A stretch of DNA of 64,000 nucleotides from contig SAUG01000090.1 of the NCBI GenBank assembly GCA_011316305.1, positions 1-64,000 on the forward strand, read 5' to 3'. The notes under the pieces were generated by a model, which saw nothing but the letters and a program-made list of their open reading frames with translations, was not told where the DNA came from and searched no databases. The position numbers and the translations under genes were made by a program. This stretch comes from Rusavskia elegans. Lineage: Eukaryota > Ascomycota > Lecanoromycetes > Teloschistales > Teloschistaceae. Within the stretch, counting starts at the first letter, position 1. Each line of letters starts with the position of its first letter. This document shows, in pieces, positions 33,619 through 45,738 of this stretch.

Positions 33619-34775
33619 TCAACCCTTCTCAAATACCATCACAGCATACCGGAAAGTACCGTTCGCATACCCCCTCCTCATGGCCAGAAACGCTTGCAGG
33701 AACGCAATCCCGTCCCTTCCTTGCGTTACAGCGAAAGCCCATAACGATGGCGATTGTACCAGCGACCAGGAGATATCCCTGAATATGGATTAGCTACGCC
33801 GATGGAATTTTTCACTTGTCAGATGATGATAGGACTCACCACGTCTTCGCCACATCGTTACTGATGTCGAATGGTGCGCAGAATACGCCGAAACCGGCCT
33901 CCTTGGCGAAAGAAACGTATTCGGGTTGGGTACAGAGGGGTGGTAGGAGCATGCCATCTACACACATAAATTCATGTAAGCAATGGGATAGGCAATCAAC
34001 AAGTCGAATACTTCACCTTCAATCGGCTTGATATCATCCCCAACCTGCTTCTCCGTCAATTCTTCACCCCGGAACCAATCCGCAATCACCAGCTTCCCTC
34101 CCTCCTTCAACAATTTGAACGCATTATGGAAAAAGAGCGCCTTGTCCGGTAAATGACTCATTGCCTCCGATATCCATACGCAGTCGAAACCGCTCTGGTC
34201 CGTAAAGAATTCCCCCATTGTCTCCGCATCAAGCTCGAGGAAGCGAGCGGATCCGTTGTCGAGTTTTATGGGCTCTCCAGCTGCTACATTGTCTTCGGTA
34301 TGGCTAGACACAGCTTTCGTGAGATTGGTGGCCATTTCGACTTGCTTGCCGCTGATCGTGATGCCCGTGACGTGGCAATCGTGCTTGGAAGCGAGATAGC
34401 GCGATGTACCCCCGATACCGCAGCCCACGTCGAGGACAGTACTGCCTTTTTCCAAATGGGAGCGCTGGAGCAGGAGCTCGATGAGGTGGATTTGAGCGAC
34501 TTCTTTGGTGTCGCTCGGGGAGAGGAAGTAGCCGTGGTGGATGTGCTCGCCCCTTGTGGTCGAGTGGTTGGGTTAATAATGGGGGTGAATTGGAAGAGGG
34601 TTTACCAGAGAGAGTAATAGTATTCCGAGGCGAGCTCGTAGTGGTGTCGGATGCGAGCTTTGAGCGTCTCGATTGTGGTAGGCTCTACAGGGGCGGCTGG
34701 AAGCTCCGCCCATGATTTCGCTGCTGGCGCTGAGGCCTCGGCCCCTTCGTTATCGTGCTTGCTCGGCGTGGTCAT
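33619..34775 (-). CDS. SAM-dependent C-methyltransferase (SMT/tocopherol-methyltransferase-like)
   Basis: Class I methyltransferase. Four exons: 34775-34606, 34552-34017, 33957-33840 and 33778-33619, giving 327 residues with consistent phases (introns 53, 59 and 61 bp). An Ala-rich leader is followed by RIRHHYELASEYYYSLWGEHIHHGYF, the conserved pre-domain of sterol/tocopherol methyltransferase relatives. Motif I is LDVGCGIGG (about 97-105). Then VTGITIS, the acceptor-side FDCVWISEAMSHLPDK, and GGKLVIADWF. The C-terminal part has LLPPLCTQPEYVSFAKEAGF, then DISWSLVQSPSLWAF and RRGYANGTFRYAVMVFEKG. Such enzymes methylate small lipophilic acceptors such as sterols, tocopherols or secondary metabolites. 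The acceptor is not predictable. No biosynthetic partner is adjacent. Confidence 0.85.
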
Positions 34776-37505
34776 GTTGCTGTTGCTTTTTGGCTGGTCA
34801 AGCTATATCATTCATTGCTATCTCCAATGGCTGTCGGTGGTCGAGACTTTAGAGGAGAAGAAGACTATGACCGACTCTTAGACAGCATGTTTGCACCCAA
34901 TATTTGTCCAGTGTGCTCGACTGCATGCAGCAAAAGCATCAACGTATCAATTAAATGGCGCAAGTGCTCACAGGGTCCAAAGTATGCGCTGGTTCGTGGT
35001 GGCGCTGTTCGGGTGCCTGTAATGCAGCCCAATGCAGGTACCCGACTCCGACGAGGGCCGAATCCCGCTAGTGTCCAGTGGAAGATCATCTAAGGTGTAT
35101 ACGGTGCCTAAGGTATTTATTTGGCTTGGTGAAGATGTTGCTTTAGTACAATATTACGAGTCTTTTCATGAGTGAGGAGGATTAGCAGCAGGAAAATAGA
35201 TAGCAAAGGGTCAATACGCATGTTGTAGATGTTTACTGGTTATATTTGGTTTTGGAGTTTCATCATCAGGGGGGCAAAATCAGGTATGTTTGCGAGAAAC
35301 GCCGATACTACGACGGCGCTGGCTTCTGCTCCGGCTCAGGGTTGATCAGTACGCAAGCGAGATCCCTTATGAAGTCGCTAAAATAGCTCTCTCACGATGT
35401 GATGTCTACGACGAAACGAACTCCTTCCTGAGATTGGGCCCGCCGCTGACCGCCATTGACGTCTTACCATGCTGAATGCCAGCGTCGCATCCACTTGAGT
35501 ACTCTCGTATTGTATACTTGTGGTACGATATTGGACTTCGACGGGAGACGTCGCTTTATTACTATCTGCGTCAACTTTAGTTCTACGATAGGTATAGTGG
35601 AAACAATGCTGGAGCAGCACCTGCATGGGGACCGAAAAAGTGGCGTGCAGTTGGGGAAGATCTAATATAGCGAATAGGTAGTAAAGACATGGCGATCCCG
35701 ACCTCAAGAGCTGTAAAAGAAAGGGGCGAGAGACGAGGGCGGTAAAGCCGCTGGCGAACGAAGGCGCAAGGCACCAAAGGGGGTGGATGAAAATAACTCC
35801 ATCCCAGTATTATTACCTTCCACCGGGGCAGTCCAAAGGATTCCCAGTTCAACCCAGACAGTATGTGTCTCCCTCACTCCGGGAAGATGCTCCCGAGGTT
35901 TGAGGCGGGATTAAGTGAATTGAATAGAGCGAGCCGCCATTGCTTCTTTTTGGAACGTGCTTCAACGCTCAATTCATTAGACTCAACAAACGCATATTGG
36001 CAATTCGTTCCAACTGATGTCGACATCGGCCCGAATTCAATGAGGCTGCCATTAAAGAAGTGGACATTGCGAGTCTTGCGACATTCGCCAGTAGGTCCCG
36101 TTGGTAAAGTATGATATTTAATGTATGTGAAGAGAGCCAAGTCCAAGCCCGAGATACTGCAAAAGACCCCTTCCTATTCCTCCGGACTATCAAGGAGAGA
36201 TGTAGCGTGATTTGAGATCATTACTGTGCTTCATGTTGTGATGACCGACAGTCCTTGAGGCGACGATTCATCCGTTGTAGTGAAGACCAAGCAGGCACCG
36301 GCTCGCAGAATATGCTGTACTACCTTCCCAGAGAGGCTTGCGTCACTGCTTCAAAGACATCGCGCACCCGTACCCGGATGGTATAATTGGCTGTTTCGTG
36401 CATTGCAGCTTGTTCGATTCATTGTCAGTAGCTTGAATGTACATCGCTTGTAGGAAGCCGCCATACAGAGACAATTGCCTCATCTGCTTCTTATCGATAT
36501 GTCAGCAAGCGCTTGACAACTGAAATTGCTCACTGCCTTTGAAATCACTCACAGAAAGGGATTGTATTGTTGTATTTTCGCAATGAATAATGAACATCTT
36601 AGGTGCTCTCTTGGTTATTTGAGAGGATATCGAGCTTCTGTTCCGGAGACAACTGCGGAATTGTTTACTCACCACCAATCTGTTGTTCTCACCAGGAAGA
36701 TACGGGCCTCGAGAGTTTCCGGCTCATCTTTCGGGAGAGAATCAAGATAAGAAAGGGTCGGATTTGGGAGTGCTGTGCATCACATTGTTGGATGGTGGGG
36801 AATAATTTGGGTTTCTGTGGGGACAAGCGGCTTCGCGATGTGCTCAATAACTAAGCTGATATCAATGCAGAATCGTGCGTCAATTTCGATCGGATTGCCA
36901 CGCCTGAGGGGTGCCCATCCGAATCCGACGCAGCAGGCGTTCACTCGACTTCACTTTCTTATCTTCGGGCTTGTCCCACCAGCGTTAGCGTTTCTGTGAT
37001 AGGGGTTCTCGTCAGCAAGACTACGCGGTTAGGCCTAGTGGGTTACCATATGAAATGGAGGCCTTCGAAGTTGCGAAGGGAGTGAAAGAATCTGAGTCTG
37101 AGGCAAAGATTGAATTGATGAGGATGGATACTTCGTGATGAAGATGAAGGGCAATTACTCGAATGATCGTGAGTAATCCTCTCGTCTGATTTCAGGCTTT
37201 ACTATTTCAGCAGCTCTCTTTGTACTTCATTTGGTCGCAGCCAATGATTGCTGTAGAGCATTGGAGATATGTTGAACTCATGCACCGACGCGGGTCAGCG
37301 ATTGCAGTGGAACACGCAGTATCAAGAAGACGGGTAAACGTGTTGATTGTTTGTACAATGCTTGAGATGCATTAACCGGACCACCTCGACAATGACCGAC
37401 GATGTACATCGGACGGAATGTTTTTGATAATTCTGATCTCAAGGTATGCTGCGGTATCAATCAACATGTCTTCAGCAAGTAACCACACGAGCAGAGGGCT
37501 AGGGT
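34776..37505. other. 2.7-kb gene-poor region
   Basis: No gene supported on either strand. Open frames are short, with no motifs and no coherent splice chains. The part next to 34776 should contain the methyltransferase promoter. Confidence 0.5.
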
Positions 37506-37989
37506 TCACGTACGACCAACAATTACCACACCGCCTGTTATCGTGCCTTCTGATTCCGCTATACTACAGAGCGATAGATTGGTCGCCGTTTCGTTGTACA
37601 CTTTATCCCACGATGTCTTCAACTCGGGATGGATGAATTTATACGAAGTGGGTGTGAAGTCCGAGACCTGGATCAAACAGGTATTGGATCCTGTAAATTA
37701 CCAGCATCAGACTGATAGCCGTATTGGCGAGGGTAGCCCCATATATATCCCGCTAGAGAGTGACGGGATGAATGTCCTTACGAAATTTGCCAGCATCAAT
37801 CGCTGACGGACTGTTCCTCAGTACCGTTACCAATTTGTTCGTGTTGGGAATCGTCCCAAGAGCGGCGTAACAATCTTGTAGCATCGGACTGTTCCCTGCT
37901 GCGTTCTCACATCCCATATAGTACGACGAGACGAACATAGGAAGTGCACATAAGTAAAGGAAAGTGGTGTATGCAAGGAATGACAACAT
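37506..37989 (-). CDS. small secreted cysteine-containing protein, member A of a local pair
   Basis: Two exons: 37989-37782 and 37690-37506, giving 130 residues. The 91-bp intron (donor GTAAGG, acceptor TTTACAG) bypasses an in-frame stop and joins GKF to RSNTCLIQV. Signal peptide: LSFLAYTTFLYLCALPMFVSS. The mature part has four Cys: MGCENAAG, LQDCYAALG, SNTCLIQVSD and LSLCSIAES, then a GTITGGVVIVG ending. The pattern D-C-x2-A, then C-L-[IL], then A-x2-L-x2-C and a C-terminal GG is shared with the gene at 39271. It matches a broad fungal family of small secreted proteins of unknown role, some of which are considered effector candidates. That role is inference. Confidence 0.7.
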
Positions 37990-39270
37990 AGTCAACTCAA
38001 AGAGTGAAAGAAGCTGCCGACCACGCGGCTCCTATCGAATGAGAACGCTCTCCGAACGCGGCTTTCAGCGTGTACAACGTAGGGTGCATGCAGGATATAA
38101 GGTACTTCCGATTTCCATCGAGGGGGTAGACATCCGTCGCTTATAGCCAATGTGTTTCAACCGGCTGAACGTGGTGTTTCGAATCCTGCACTAGGGTCGC
38201 TTCTGCGGCTACAGACAGCGTACGGCTGCTCTTCCTTCTCCCTGGCGGCCCCGTATGCCATTTATATCTTTCTTGGCAACATCGGGGGAGTGTTCCGGGG
38301 CTGTTGTCGTCTAGACCTGCCATAATCGATGACAGCGGTGTTTAGTGTCGAACAAACCCTGCTAGAGGATCACAAAGCCGCGGTACCAACGTGCATGAGG
38401 TGATTAAAACTGCATTAGTTGTCGATCCGTCCAATGATATATGCAAGGGAATTGCCCGTAGGAGCAAGCCTTCTTCTTCTCTGGCCGCAGCGTCTGATGA
38501 CCCCTAAAGCCTTTTTCATCCACTCCAGTAAATAGGGATGGTGACAAGTTCATGTTGGTCAGAGGTCATACTGATCGACGTGGGGCATTGACTCTTGCTG
38601 GCATATGCCCAAGGATAATGCATGTTAGGATGACCCATTGGCGACGAACCTCGATCACTTTAGTAACCGCAAGAGACCTCGGAGAATATATGCTCTTTCA
38701 TTTGGGTTTTGTGCGTCTCAAAGCTGAGAAACAAATTGCTTATAACTTACCTTAGATTATACTAGCTTTAACACTCTTGTACCTACATGTCCAACTCCTC
38801 AAGAGCAATCATCTAGAAATCTGGGAATACCCATCGAGTAGACACGTCAAGGTTTCCGCGTCCCCGTTGACCAGTGACACGCTTCTGGTGGAAGCCAACC
38901 TCATTTGGGTCGACAAGAAGAGACACAGCCTTATGCAGTACCCAAGATGGAGATTGGAGAGAATGTGCGATGCCAAGTAGAGCCCCTGTGATCAGGGTAT
39001 TCTACTAATTATGAAAATTTTCCAGCTAATTGGCGAAAGATGATGATTCAAGCGGCTATATTGTGTGGCTGTCGCGATCGGGCATCTGTACCACTCAGTT
39101 TTGTCTCAATCTCATAATAAGTTGGGGTTCTGGAATGTCGAAGTTTTCACATAACCATGGAGCTCTTGGGGCAAGATACCCTACCAATTTCCAACCCAGC
39201 CAGACGCTTGTATACAGCCTAATTGGCCGATCGCAATCCTTTTGTCTCGGAGGTGATTCTGTGTCCAGAA
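37990..39270. other. divergent spacer between two small secreted protein genes
   Basis: About 1.3 kb between the divergent start codons of the related secreted proteins. No gene is seen. Both promoters must lie here. Confidence 0.5.
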
Positions 39271-39759
39271 ATGTTCTTCCTAAAGTGCGTTGTTGTCGTT
39301 ATACTCCATCAAGCCTTATTCCAGTCCTGTGTGGCCGTTGGAATCTTCGGAAGACCGTCCAATAACGTCCCCAAACTCGCTCGCATCGCCAATTGCTACT
39401 CTCGCCGGGCACCGGCACCTCCTATTACTGCGGTCACAGACTGCAGCCTCGCAGTGCGCGAAATGATCGCCGAAGGATCCCATGCCGCTGATCCGGTTGT
39501 CTGGGGACCTGGCATTGACCGAAGAATTGGCTGGGGCTGGGGAAGCTGCCTGCTAATACTCATACCTAATTCGATTCAGTCATTCGACACCATTTCGCGG
39601 CTGAAGCTGGCAGAAGAGGCGGCAAGACTGGTGTCTACTTGCGTTACCCAAGCCTATGGGTTCAAGGGTGGGTTTACGAAGGTTGGGCCAAAGGGCGTTT
39701 TCCATCTTGCTGTTAACGGGAGGCCTACGCAACTGGATAATGGTCGAGCAGAAGAGTAA
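39271..39759 (+). CDS. small secreted cysteine-containing protein, member B of a local pair
   Basis: Intronless, 162 residues from ATG 39271. The frame continues upstream only with non-ATG starts. Hydrophobic leader: FFLKCVVVVILHQALF. The mature region has TDCSLAVREMI, then a Trp/Gly-rich WGWGSCLLILIPN. Next comes LAEEAARLVSTCVTQAYGFKGG and a strand with GVFHLAVNG. The spacing of Cys and of the C-terminal GG agrees with the protein at 37506-37989, which lies divergently, so both probably arose by duplication. No enzymatic motif is present. It is probably extracellular, and its function is unknown. Confidence 0.65.
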   Translation: MFFLKCVVVVILHQALFQSCVAVGIFGRPSNNVPKLARIANCYSRRAPAPPITAVTDCSLAVREMIAEGSHAADPVVWGPGIDRRIGWGWGSCLLILIPNSIQSFDTISRLKLAEEAARLVSTCVTQAYGFKGGFTKVGPKGVFHLAVNGRPTQLDNGRAEE

Positions 39760-40074
39760 GATCGGCAAAGGCTGTTGAATGGTATTAGGATCCATGGGCG
39801 GAGCAAAGCATTCTGTTAATAGGATGACAATAATCATGAACAAGTCTCGCGTAGTAAACTATGGCGAGTTGCAGAACCTCCTCCCATCGGTAGTAGATGA
39901 CTACGCCGTAGCAGTCTTTCGGACTAGTGTCTGGCTGCCATTGTGGTTATGAAAAGGTGCTACATGTCTGCGAAGTATAGGAGATCTCGACGCCAAGAAG
40001 ACGTTCCACGCTTAGTCATCATCTCTGTAACCCTAACCCTGACCCCTTGGCGCGTTTCTCCAGACGCGTCTGTC
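39760..40074. other. short spacer with telomere-like hexamers
   Basis: About 300 bp without a gene. At 40028-40042 it contains AACCCTAACCCTGACCC, two and a half copies of a CCCTAA-type unit, immediately before the 66-bp duplication. Confidence 0.5.
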
Positions 40075-40205
40075 AACATCCTATGTGATCAATCAGAGAT
40101 ACCACCTGGGTACACAGTCAACAGAATCAGGATATATCCCAACATCCTATGTGATCAATCAGAGATACCACCTGGGTACACAGTCAACAGAATCAGGATA
40201 TATCC
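40075..40205 (+). repeat. perfect 66-bp tandem duplication
   Basis: The unit starting AACATCCTATGTGATC at 40075 is repeated from 40141. All 65 bases that can be compared are identical. It ends 11 bp before the start codon of the oxygenase-like gene, so it lies in its leader or promoter. Perfect identity implies a recent event. Confidence 0.95.
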
Positions 40206-40216
40206 TTTTAACAGCC

Positions 40217-43200
40217 ATGTCTTCAAGCGAATGTGACACAGCATCGTCATCGTCCTTGGAGTCTGATAATAGCACGGTCTCCTCTACTAACTCCACGAAA
40301 GATTTGGAGGACATCAAGGAAGAAATTGGCAACTATCTCGAAGCAATCGGCGATGGCTTCTTCGCTACTTCAGGTGCCATGCCCACGGCTGTGAATCCAG
40401 GACTACTCCTCAAAGGTCTTGGAAAGGTTGGTGTACCTTTGTCCGAACGGGATGCGAAGGATATTGCCAAGTTTAGTCGTCAAGCTCCATTTGGGAAGGG
40501 TACCGAGAAACTCATTGACAAGTCTGTACGCAAGACATGGGAGATCGATCCAACCCAAGTCGAGTTTCGTAATCCGCAATGGCCGAAGACATTACAATAT
40601 GCTGTAAGCAAGACCGTCGAACAGCTAGGCGTCCTAGGTGGTGAGTCTAGCGTGCGTGCCGATCTGCATAAGCTGCTTCTCTACGATGAGTCATCATGCT
40701 GCCGTCCGAACACGAGGGTGGCAAGGTTGTGGTACGGCTTGGAAAGGAGAAACGTACACTTTCCAATCCCGAATCTAACGAGTTCAGCTACGCCTTTCTA
40801 GCTTGGTGAGTAACTCTTGAAGATATCTTATACCGTCACTCCCAGTTTCCCGATGTGCAAGATGTGACTTTGGATCAACCCAACGCAGCGCGCCAAGACC
40901 GAGTGCTCGTCAAGGTTTCTTGTGCTTAATTTGTGAGCTCTTGGAATACTACCAAGACTCTCTACAGACGCCCCTAATTATCAAGTCAAACATCACACGC
41001 TAACATTGAAGTCTGCTGCAGGTACGCTGATGTAAACCATTCAATCCAGCCTGTGACATCGATACCGCCTTGTCTTGACCTACAATCTCATCCATCACAG
41101 TGGCACTTTAGACAAAGCCAGACCGCCTAGTGTTCTTGAGGATCGCAATTCCCTTATCGACTCTGCTTTGACGTCTTGGAAGAAGCTGCTTGAGGATGAT
41201 GATGAAGCATCCGAAGAGCTTGTCTACCTTTTCGACCACCAATATTCCCAGGCCAATTTTGGCCTTGACTTCCTAAAAGGGGAGGATCAGGTCCGAAGTC
41301 TACATCTGCACGATGCGTGCAGAAAGCATGGGTTCAGTATGTTCCTTGCCCATTTCGAGCATTCCGAACGATCAAAGGACGACGGTGACGACGACGACGA
41401 CGACGAGTCGGATGAGTGGACTTTGACAAAGCTCTTCACACCCGATGGGGTGTGCATAGGCGAACATACGGAGGTCGAGAAGCAGGCTATCATCCAAGAT
41501 AATCCCTTTGAGGGCGACTCTCCCGATCACGAGGAAAGTGAGGGATGGCTTGGTAATGAGGACGCGACATGCACTGAGTTCTATCGACGGAGTTGCTTGG
41601 TCATTGTACCCGAACAAAAATACAGTTCCTTCCTCAACAGAGCCAGCAGCCTTAAGACCGACGATTGGACGAATGCACTGTTGCGTCGAATGGACGATAG
41701 CACGCAGGCTGAGGCGGCAAGAAGAGAGCTGCTCCAGGTTTGCTCGCCCACAATGAGTAAGTAAAGTTTCTCGGCTGTACAGCTAAAGCACTTACGTCTT
41801 CGAGGCAAAGGAATATCTACCTACGGCGGCTATGACTCGCTGCTTAGTGTCGCCCTCAAACTTGACATGCCATCCTTGCTCATCTCGGCGATGGAGAAGT
41901 CACCGTGTGGCCTAGGTGTCGAGGCTTTTCGTAAATTAGCTCGAGCCATGGCTTCCCGGGATGTATCTCCGTGGCTTCAAGTGTATGTTTCAGTCATACT
42001 CCTAGGCGTAACTCTTTCTGATTTATTTAGCGTCTCTACAAGTATATCTGCTATTTCCCGACTGGGCCTGAGACTCGGCGCTATCAAAATTTTCAATGAC
42101 GAGTATGGCAAAGCCGTAGCACTTCATGAGAAACCGGACATGACTCTAGAAATGAGAAATTACAAAGCAGCTGAAATTGCGAGATACGTGTCCGAGGCAT
42201 TAGTTCGAGAACCACGTGATGGCGCTCTCCAGGTTGGGGATGGGGACCACCACTTCTTACTATTGAAAGCTCGCTCGCAAGGAGACGTCTTTGTGCTTGA
42301 CATCGTGTTGCCAATTTGCAAGTTGGTTGTTAGAAACATGGATTTCGTTGCTAGTACGGTTTTGCAACTCTCCGAGATTAAAAACAGCCGGACGTCACGC
42401 TCAACCATTTCGATGTTTGCGCGAGATATTATCACCGTTCTAGCGCAAGAGATGAGCGATCATTGTGCCTCAAAGTCCGCGAACGAGTCAAAGACGGATC
42501 ATTTCCAGCCGAGGACGACCGGGATATCAGCCCTACTCCATGCACACTGCATCCGAAGCCTCCTATGATTCAGACCTGTACAAGACCTCGATGTCCTGGA
42601 AGGCCATCACAAAGCTTTTTTGTCTTTGTGAGATGCTAGAAATAGTCGACCGCGTTCCTTTGCTGACACGGCCACTGATACAGATCGCGCATGCATCAGG
42701 GATGAGAGATCTCAGCCAATTCCTCATACCACTGCTAAAATCGCTCGCTTCTGAACTTCCCGAACTCTCGGACAGCCTATCGCACTATCAAAACCTATTC
42801 CAGCAAGTACTGCATTATTACATCAAAGACCATGTCGGCGAGAAACCTTCGCCACCAGAGAACCTGGTCCGAGACGGCAACAGAGACAAGTGCTACGTCA
42901 GTAGGGGCTTCTACAGCAATCCGACCGAGTGGTATGATTGCAAGGAATGCACAGCTTTGAACGACTTCCTCGCTGCTCCAGACAGAACCGAATGGCGATA
43001 TAAAGCTGCCGAGCCAGCCCGCAAGCATCTTGATCGGCGGCTGCACAAACTTGACTGCAATTCATTCACAGACAAAAGTCAGGGTACTCCATATGCTCTT
43101 GTCATTCGCAAGAATGACAAGACCTATCGTGATGCACTCCAGCATTGGGAAAGGCGATGCGCCGGGGCACGATCTGAATTCGAAGGCATTGGGGAGAAGA

Positions 43201-43412
43201 AGTTGAAGTTATTTCTGGGTGAGGAGTATGACAGCATTATGGAGCAGCTGTCCAATGGACAGACTAAGTCTTCTGGTCGGCAGCCGCTGGGTATGTTGGC
43301 TGCATCAGCACAGAACAACAAACGTGCCCGCGATGGCACTGAAGATGGTCCCACCGAGACACGTGCGCGACAGGTGGAGATCATTGATCTGTGCTATGAT
43401 AGCGAGCACTAG
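40217..43412 (+). pseudogene. 2OG-Fe(II) oxygenase-like (prolyl-4-hydroxylase fold) gene with lost iron-binding segment
   Basis: Belongs to a fungal family of long proteins with an N-terminal 2-oxoglutarate/Fe(II) dioxygenase domain. The start at ATG 40217 gives an acidic Ser-rich leader, then LLLKGLGKVGVPLSERDAKD, QAPFGKGTEKLIDKSVRKTW and KLLLYDE (to 40690). The next family segment, which carries the HxD iron ligands, is absent. The sequence jumps in another frame to LPSEHEGGKVVVRLGKEKR and FSYAFLAW. After an intron (about 40806-41021) YADVNHSIQPVTS appears, followed by a second frame change before YRLVLTYNLIHHSG. Downstream exons (about 41080-41764, 41855 onward, 42465-43412) are long and open. 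They end with the Cys block YDCKECTALNDFL and an acidic tail. It looks like a gene recently broken by a deletion and a small indel. Confidence 0.75.
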
Positions 43413-44107
43413 AGTAACACACACAATCCTGCCGACTCGGCATTGTCTTTGACTGCCAGCGCTGCCAGGCCATACCAATAGATCGTCACGGACCACAGAC
43501 GTCCAGCTGAAAACACTACACCGAAGTAGGGTAGCTCCGACCCGCTGCACTGCCAACGATATCGTTTCGGTTGTGGAAACGGGATCGTGGGATATATCCT
43601 TGCAACAGCAGTAGTACGCAGCACCTGTGCCGCAAACGAGCGCCACCTTTTTCGCTATCAAATCAGAACTCCTCACAAGCCGCCCAAGTACTTGGATGCA
43701 CAGAGATGGTAAGCACAAGCGATCATGAGAGATACCAAGTCTTGTAAATCTATGGCTGTGCACTTTTGAACGGCTGCGCCTTTGCGGCAGGGCTCACATG
43801 TACCCAGTAGATGCATCGAGATCGGTAAACCAGCAGACAGCTACTCACTCCTTACTTCTTCAAAGGAGGTGTCAATCCCTTCCTTGGGCGGGATCATGAC
43901 ACCGAATCACAGACAACTTTGCCCATAAGCTGCGCTCAACACACGTCCTCACACCAAGGCATCTCGATATGTCTTCGACAACGGCTTCAAAGGCGGGCCG
44001 CCAAAACCCGAGTCGACTGCCGGACTCTCTGCGGATCGAAAGCAACAATTGTTTACAGCGCAACGAATCTATATGGCGTCCTAAGACGATTACAGCACGA
44101 GGCTACT
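43413..44107. other. intergenic region, no supported gene
   Basis: About 700 bp. A frame starting at ATG 43969 (SSTTASKAGRQNPSRLP) looks like a plausible N-terminus and might be a leader exon of the next gene, but I could not find a supported junction. Confidence 0.45.
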
Positions 44108-45192
44108 ATGGTGCGAAGCTCTCTGAACACGTCTACTTCCGCTTGCAGCGAAGGCTTGCCAGCTTTGTATACCGAAAGCGAGGTGCTCTTGACAGAGACC
44201 AGCGACTTCTTGCTTGCATACAAGACCTTAAGCCACTACGAGGACAAGATCCTGGGGTTCTGGGAGTTTGGTTCGTTCACGGAGAGCCAAAAGTCTATTA
44301 TCGATCACTTTGATTCAGGAATAATGCGTCTTACCTATGCTGCTTCTCGAAATCTGATTGTGGCTTCGGCTGATTTCTTGGGGGAACTACGTGAGCAGCT
44401 CGACAACGGTACTGGACCTCCTCTGAGTCCGATCCTCAACGATCTTACGGCGCGACTAATGGCAAATAGTGATTTGCGACTTTCTATGCTCATCAAAGGT
44501 CCCGAGAATGAACAGAGATTGTGGGAAGCGCTTCAGCATGAGCTCTTGGGTATATCTTTGGACAAAGTTCTTCTCCACCGGCACAAGAATGTCGTTCTGC
44601 GCTACGTAAGGGCGCTCGACGGAAGGAGTGGGTTTTCCGGTAGCTCTGAAGCATCCCTCACTGGTGGTGCCGAGACGACGAAAACTGTACAAAATAGCAG
44701 CGCCAAGCGGAGGTCTCTTTGTACTGAGGACGACGCTGGCGGGAAAGGGGCACGGACATCTAGTGAGCGGTCTGAGGACCCGCGACTTTTCGAGGCACCA
44801 GAAAAGACTAAAACCGGAGGCATACCGTTTAGGTTTCGTGATCCTCGGATAACATTTGGCCCCGACGTCGACGATGATCTGCTTGCGGACTTTCTTGAGG
44901 AAGATCAGCCATCACTGGGACACACTCTCCGCAACCAGATGCGTAAACCTACAGAACGCTGTACGAAGACTACGAACCCAAGTATAAAATGACGATCTTC
45001 TTCGAGAGCGGCCAGGACGGACATGACGATAAACTGATCCCCGGTCCGATCCACGAGATTGAAACCCGAGTCGTGATGAAGCTTGACAATCTGGAACTGG
45101 GTCAAGATGCGACTCTACGCAACTTACGGAAGATGGTCATCAATAAAGCCCAGAAGATGCTGGACGACCTCGAAAAGATCAAATCGAAGTGA
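44108..45192 (+). CDS. hypothetical helical protein, probably two exons
   Basis: Family not recognised. The main frame runs from ATG 44108 to 44992 (294 codons); its upstream extension has no better start. It is mostly helical (TESEVLLTETSDFLLAYKTL, SASADFLGELREQL-like, LRLSMLIKGPENEQRLWEAL), followed by a disordered Ser/Glu-rich segment (TSSERSEDPRLFEAPEK). A second frame overlaps its end and continues to 45192 with MTIFFESGQDGHDD then VVMKLDNLELGQDATLRNLRK. Because YEDYEPKYK leads smoothly into it, I think the last exon is in that frame after a small intron near 44940. There is no domain, signal or membrane segment. Confidence 0.45.
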
Positions 45193-45738
45193 AGAAATGT
45201 CTATCAGGCTGCAGGCCATAGTCGTGGTATTCTACACACCAAAACAAGAACCCCTGTTTCCGAAGCCGTTGACCACTGCCAAATACGACCTTTTCAGCGG
45301 CATCTCCTGCCAGATGTGTTTATTGCAAACAGAAAATTGTTCTCAATGTGTCGAGTATTGATTCTCGTCAATTTGCGAGCGCGTTGCCCACAAGTAACAA
45401 ATCGTGGTCACATGTTTTCATCATTATTTGCGCTTGTTTGTCTATACATCTCGAAATACCTCACACGCCATCTCTAGCCTATCTTTATCTTAAAAACTCA
45501 CCGTCGCCGGTTCAATTCTCTCATACGGTCAGTCCTATATGATTGACCAGGACAGCGATCATCTATCTTGACGAGTAGAAGGGAGCGCACTGCCATCTAT
45601 ACCAATGTCAAGGGCTGACTGTGTGGCAACCTGAGTGAGTTGTGCATGTCTTTTGTACCTACAGCGGTTTGACAGCACACAGGAGCATTCAAGAGGCCAA
45701 CGAACATAGCAATTCCAACTGCGGATAACAACGATAAC
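45193..45738. other. intergenic region, no supported gene
   Basis: About 545 bp without a convincing frame. It contains the probable leader of the following small gene. Confidence 0.45.

Noticed and set aside
38170..38195. B-box-like GTTTCGAATCCTGC, possible tRNA
   Set aside because: No matching A-box, anticodon arm or pairing acceptor stem at tRNA spacing.
40085..40216. In-frame upstream extension of the oxygenase-like gene through the 66-bp repeats
   Set aside because: It has no ATG start and consists of the tandem duplication; ATG 40217 begins a normal leader.
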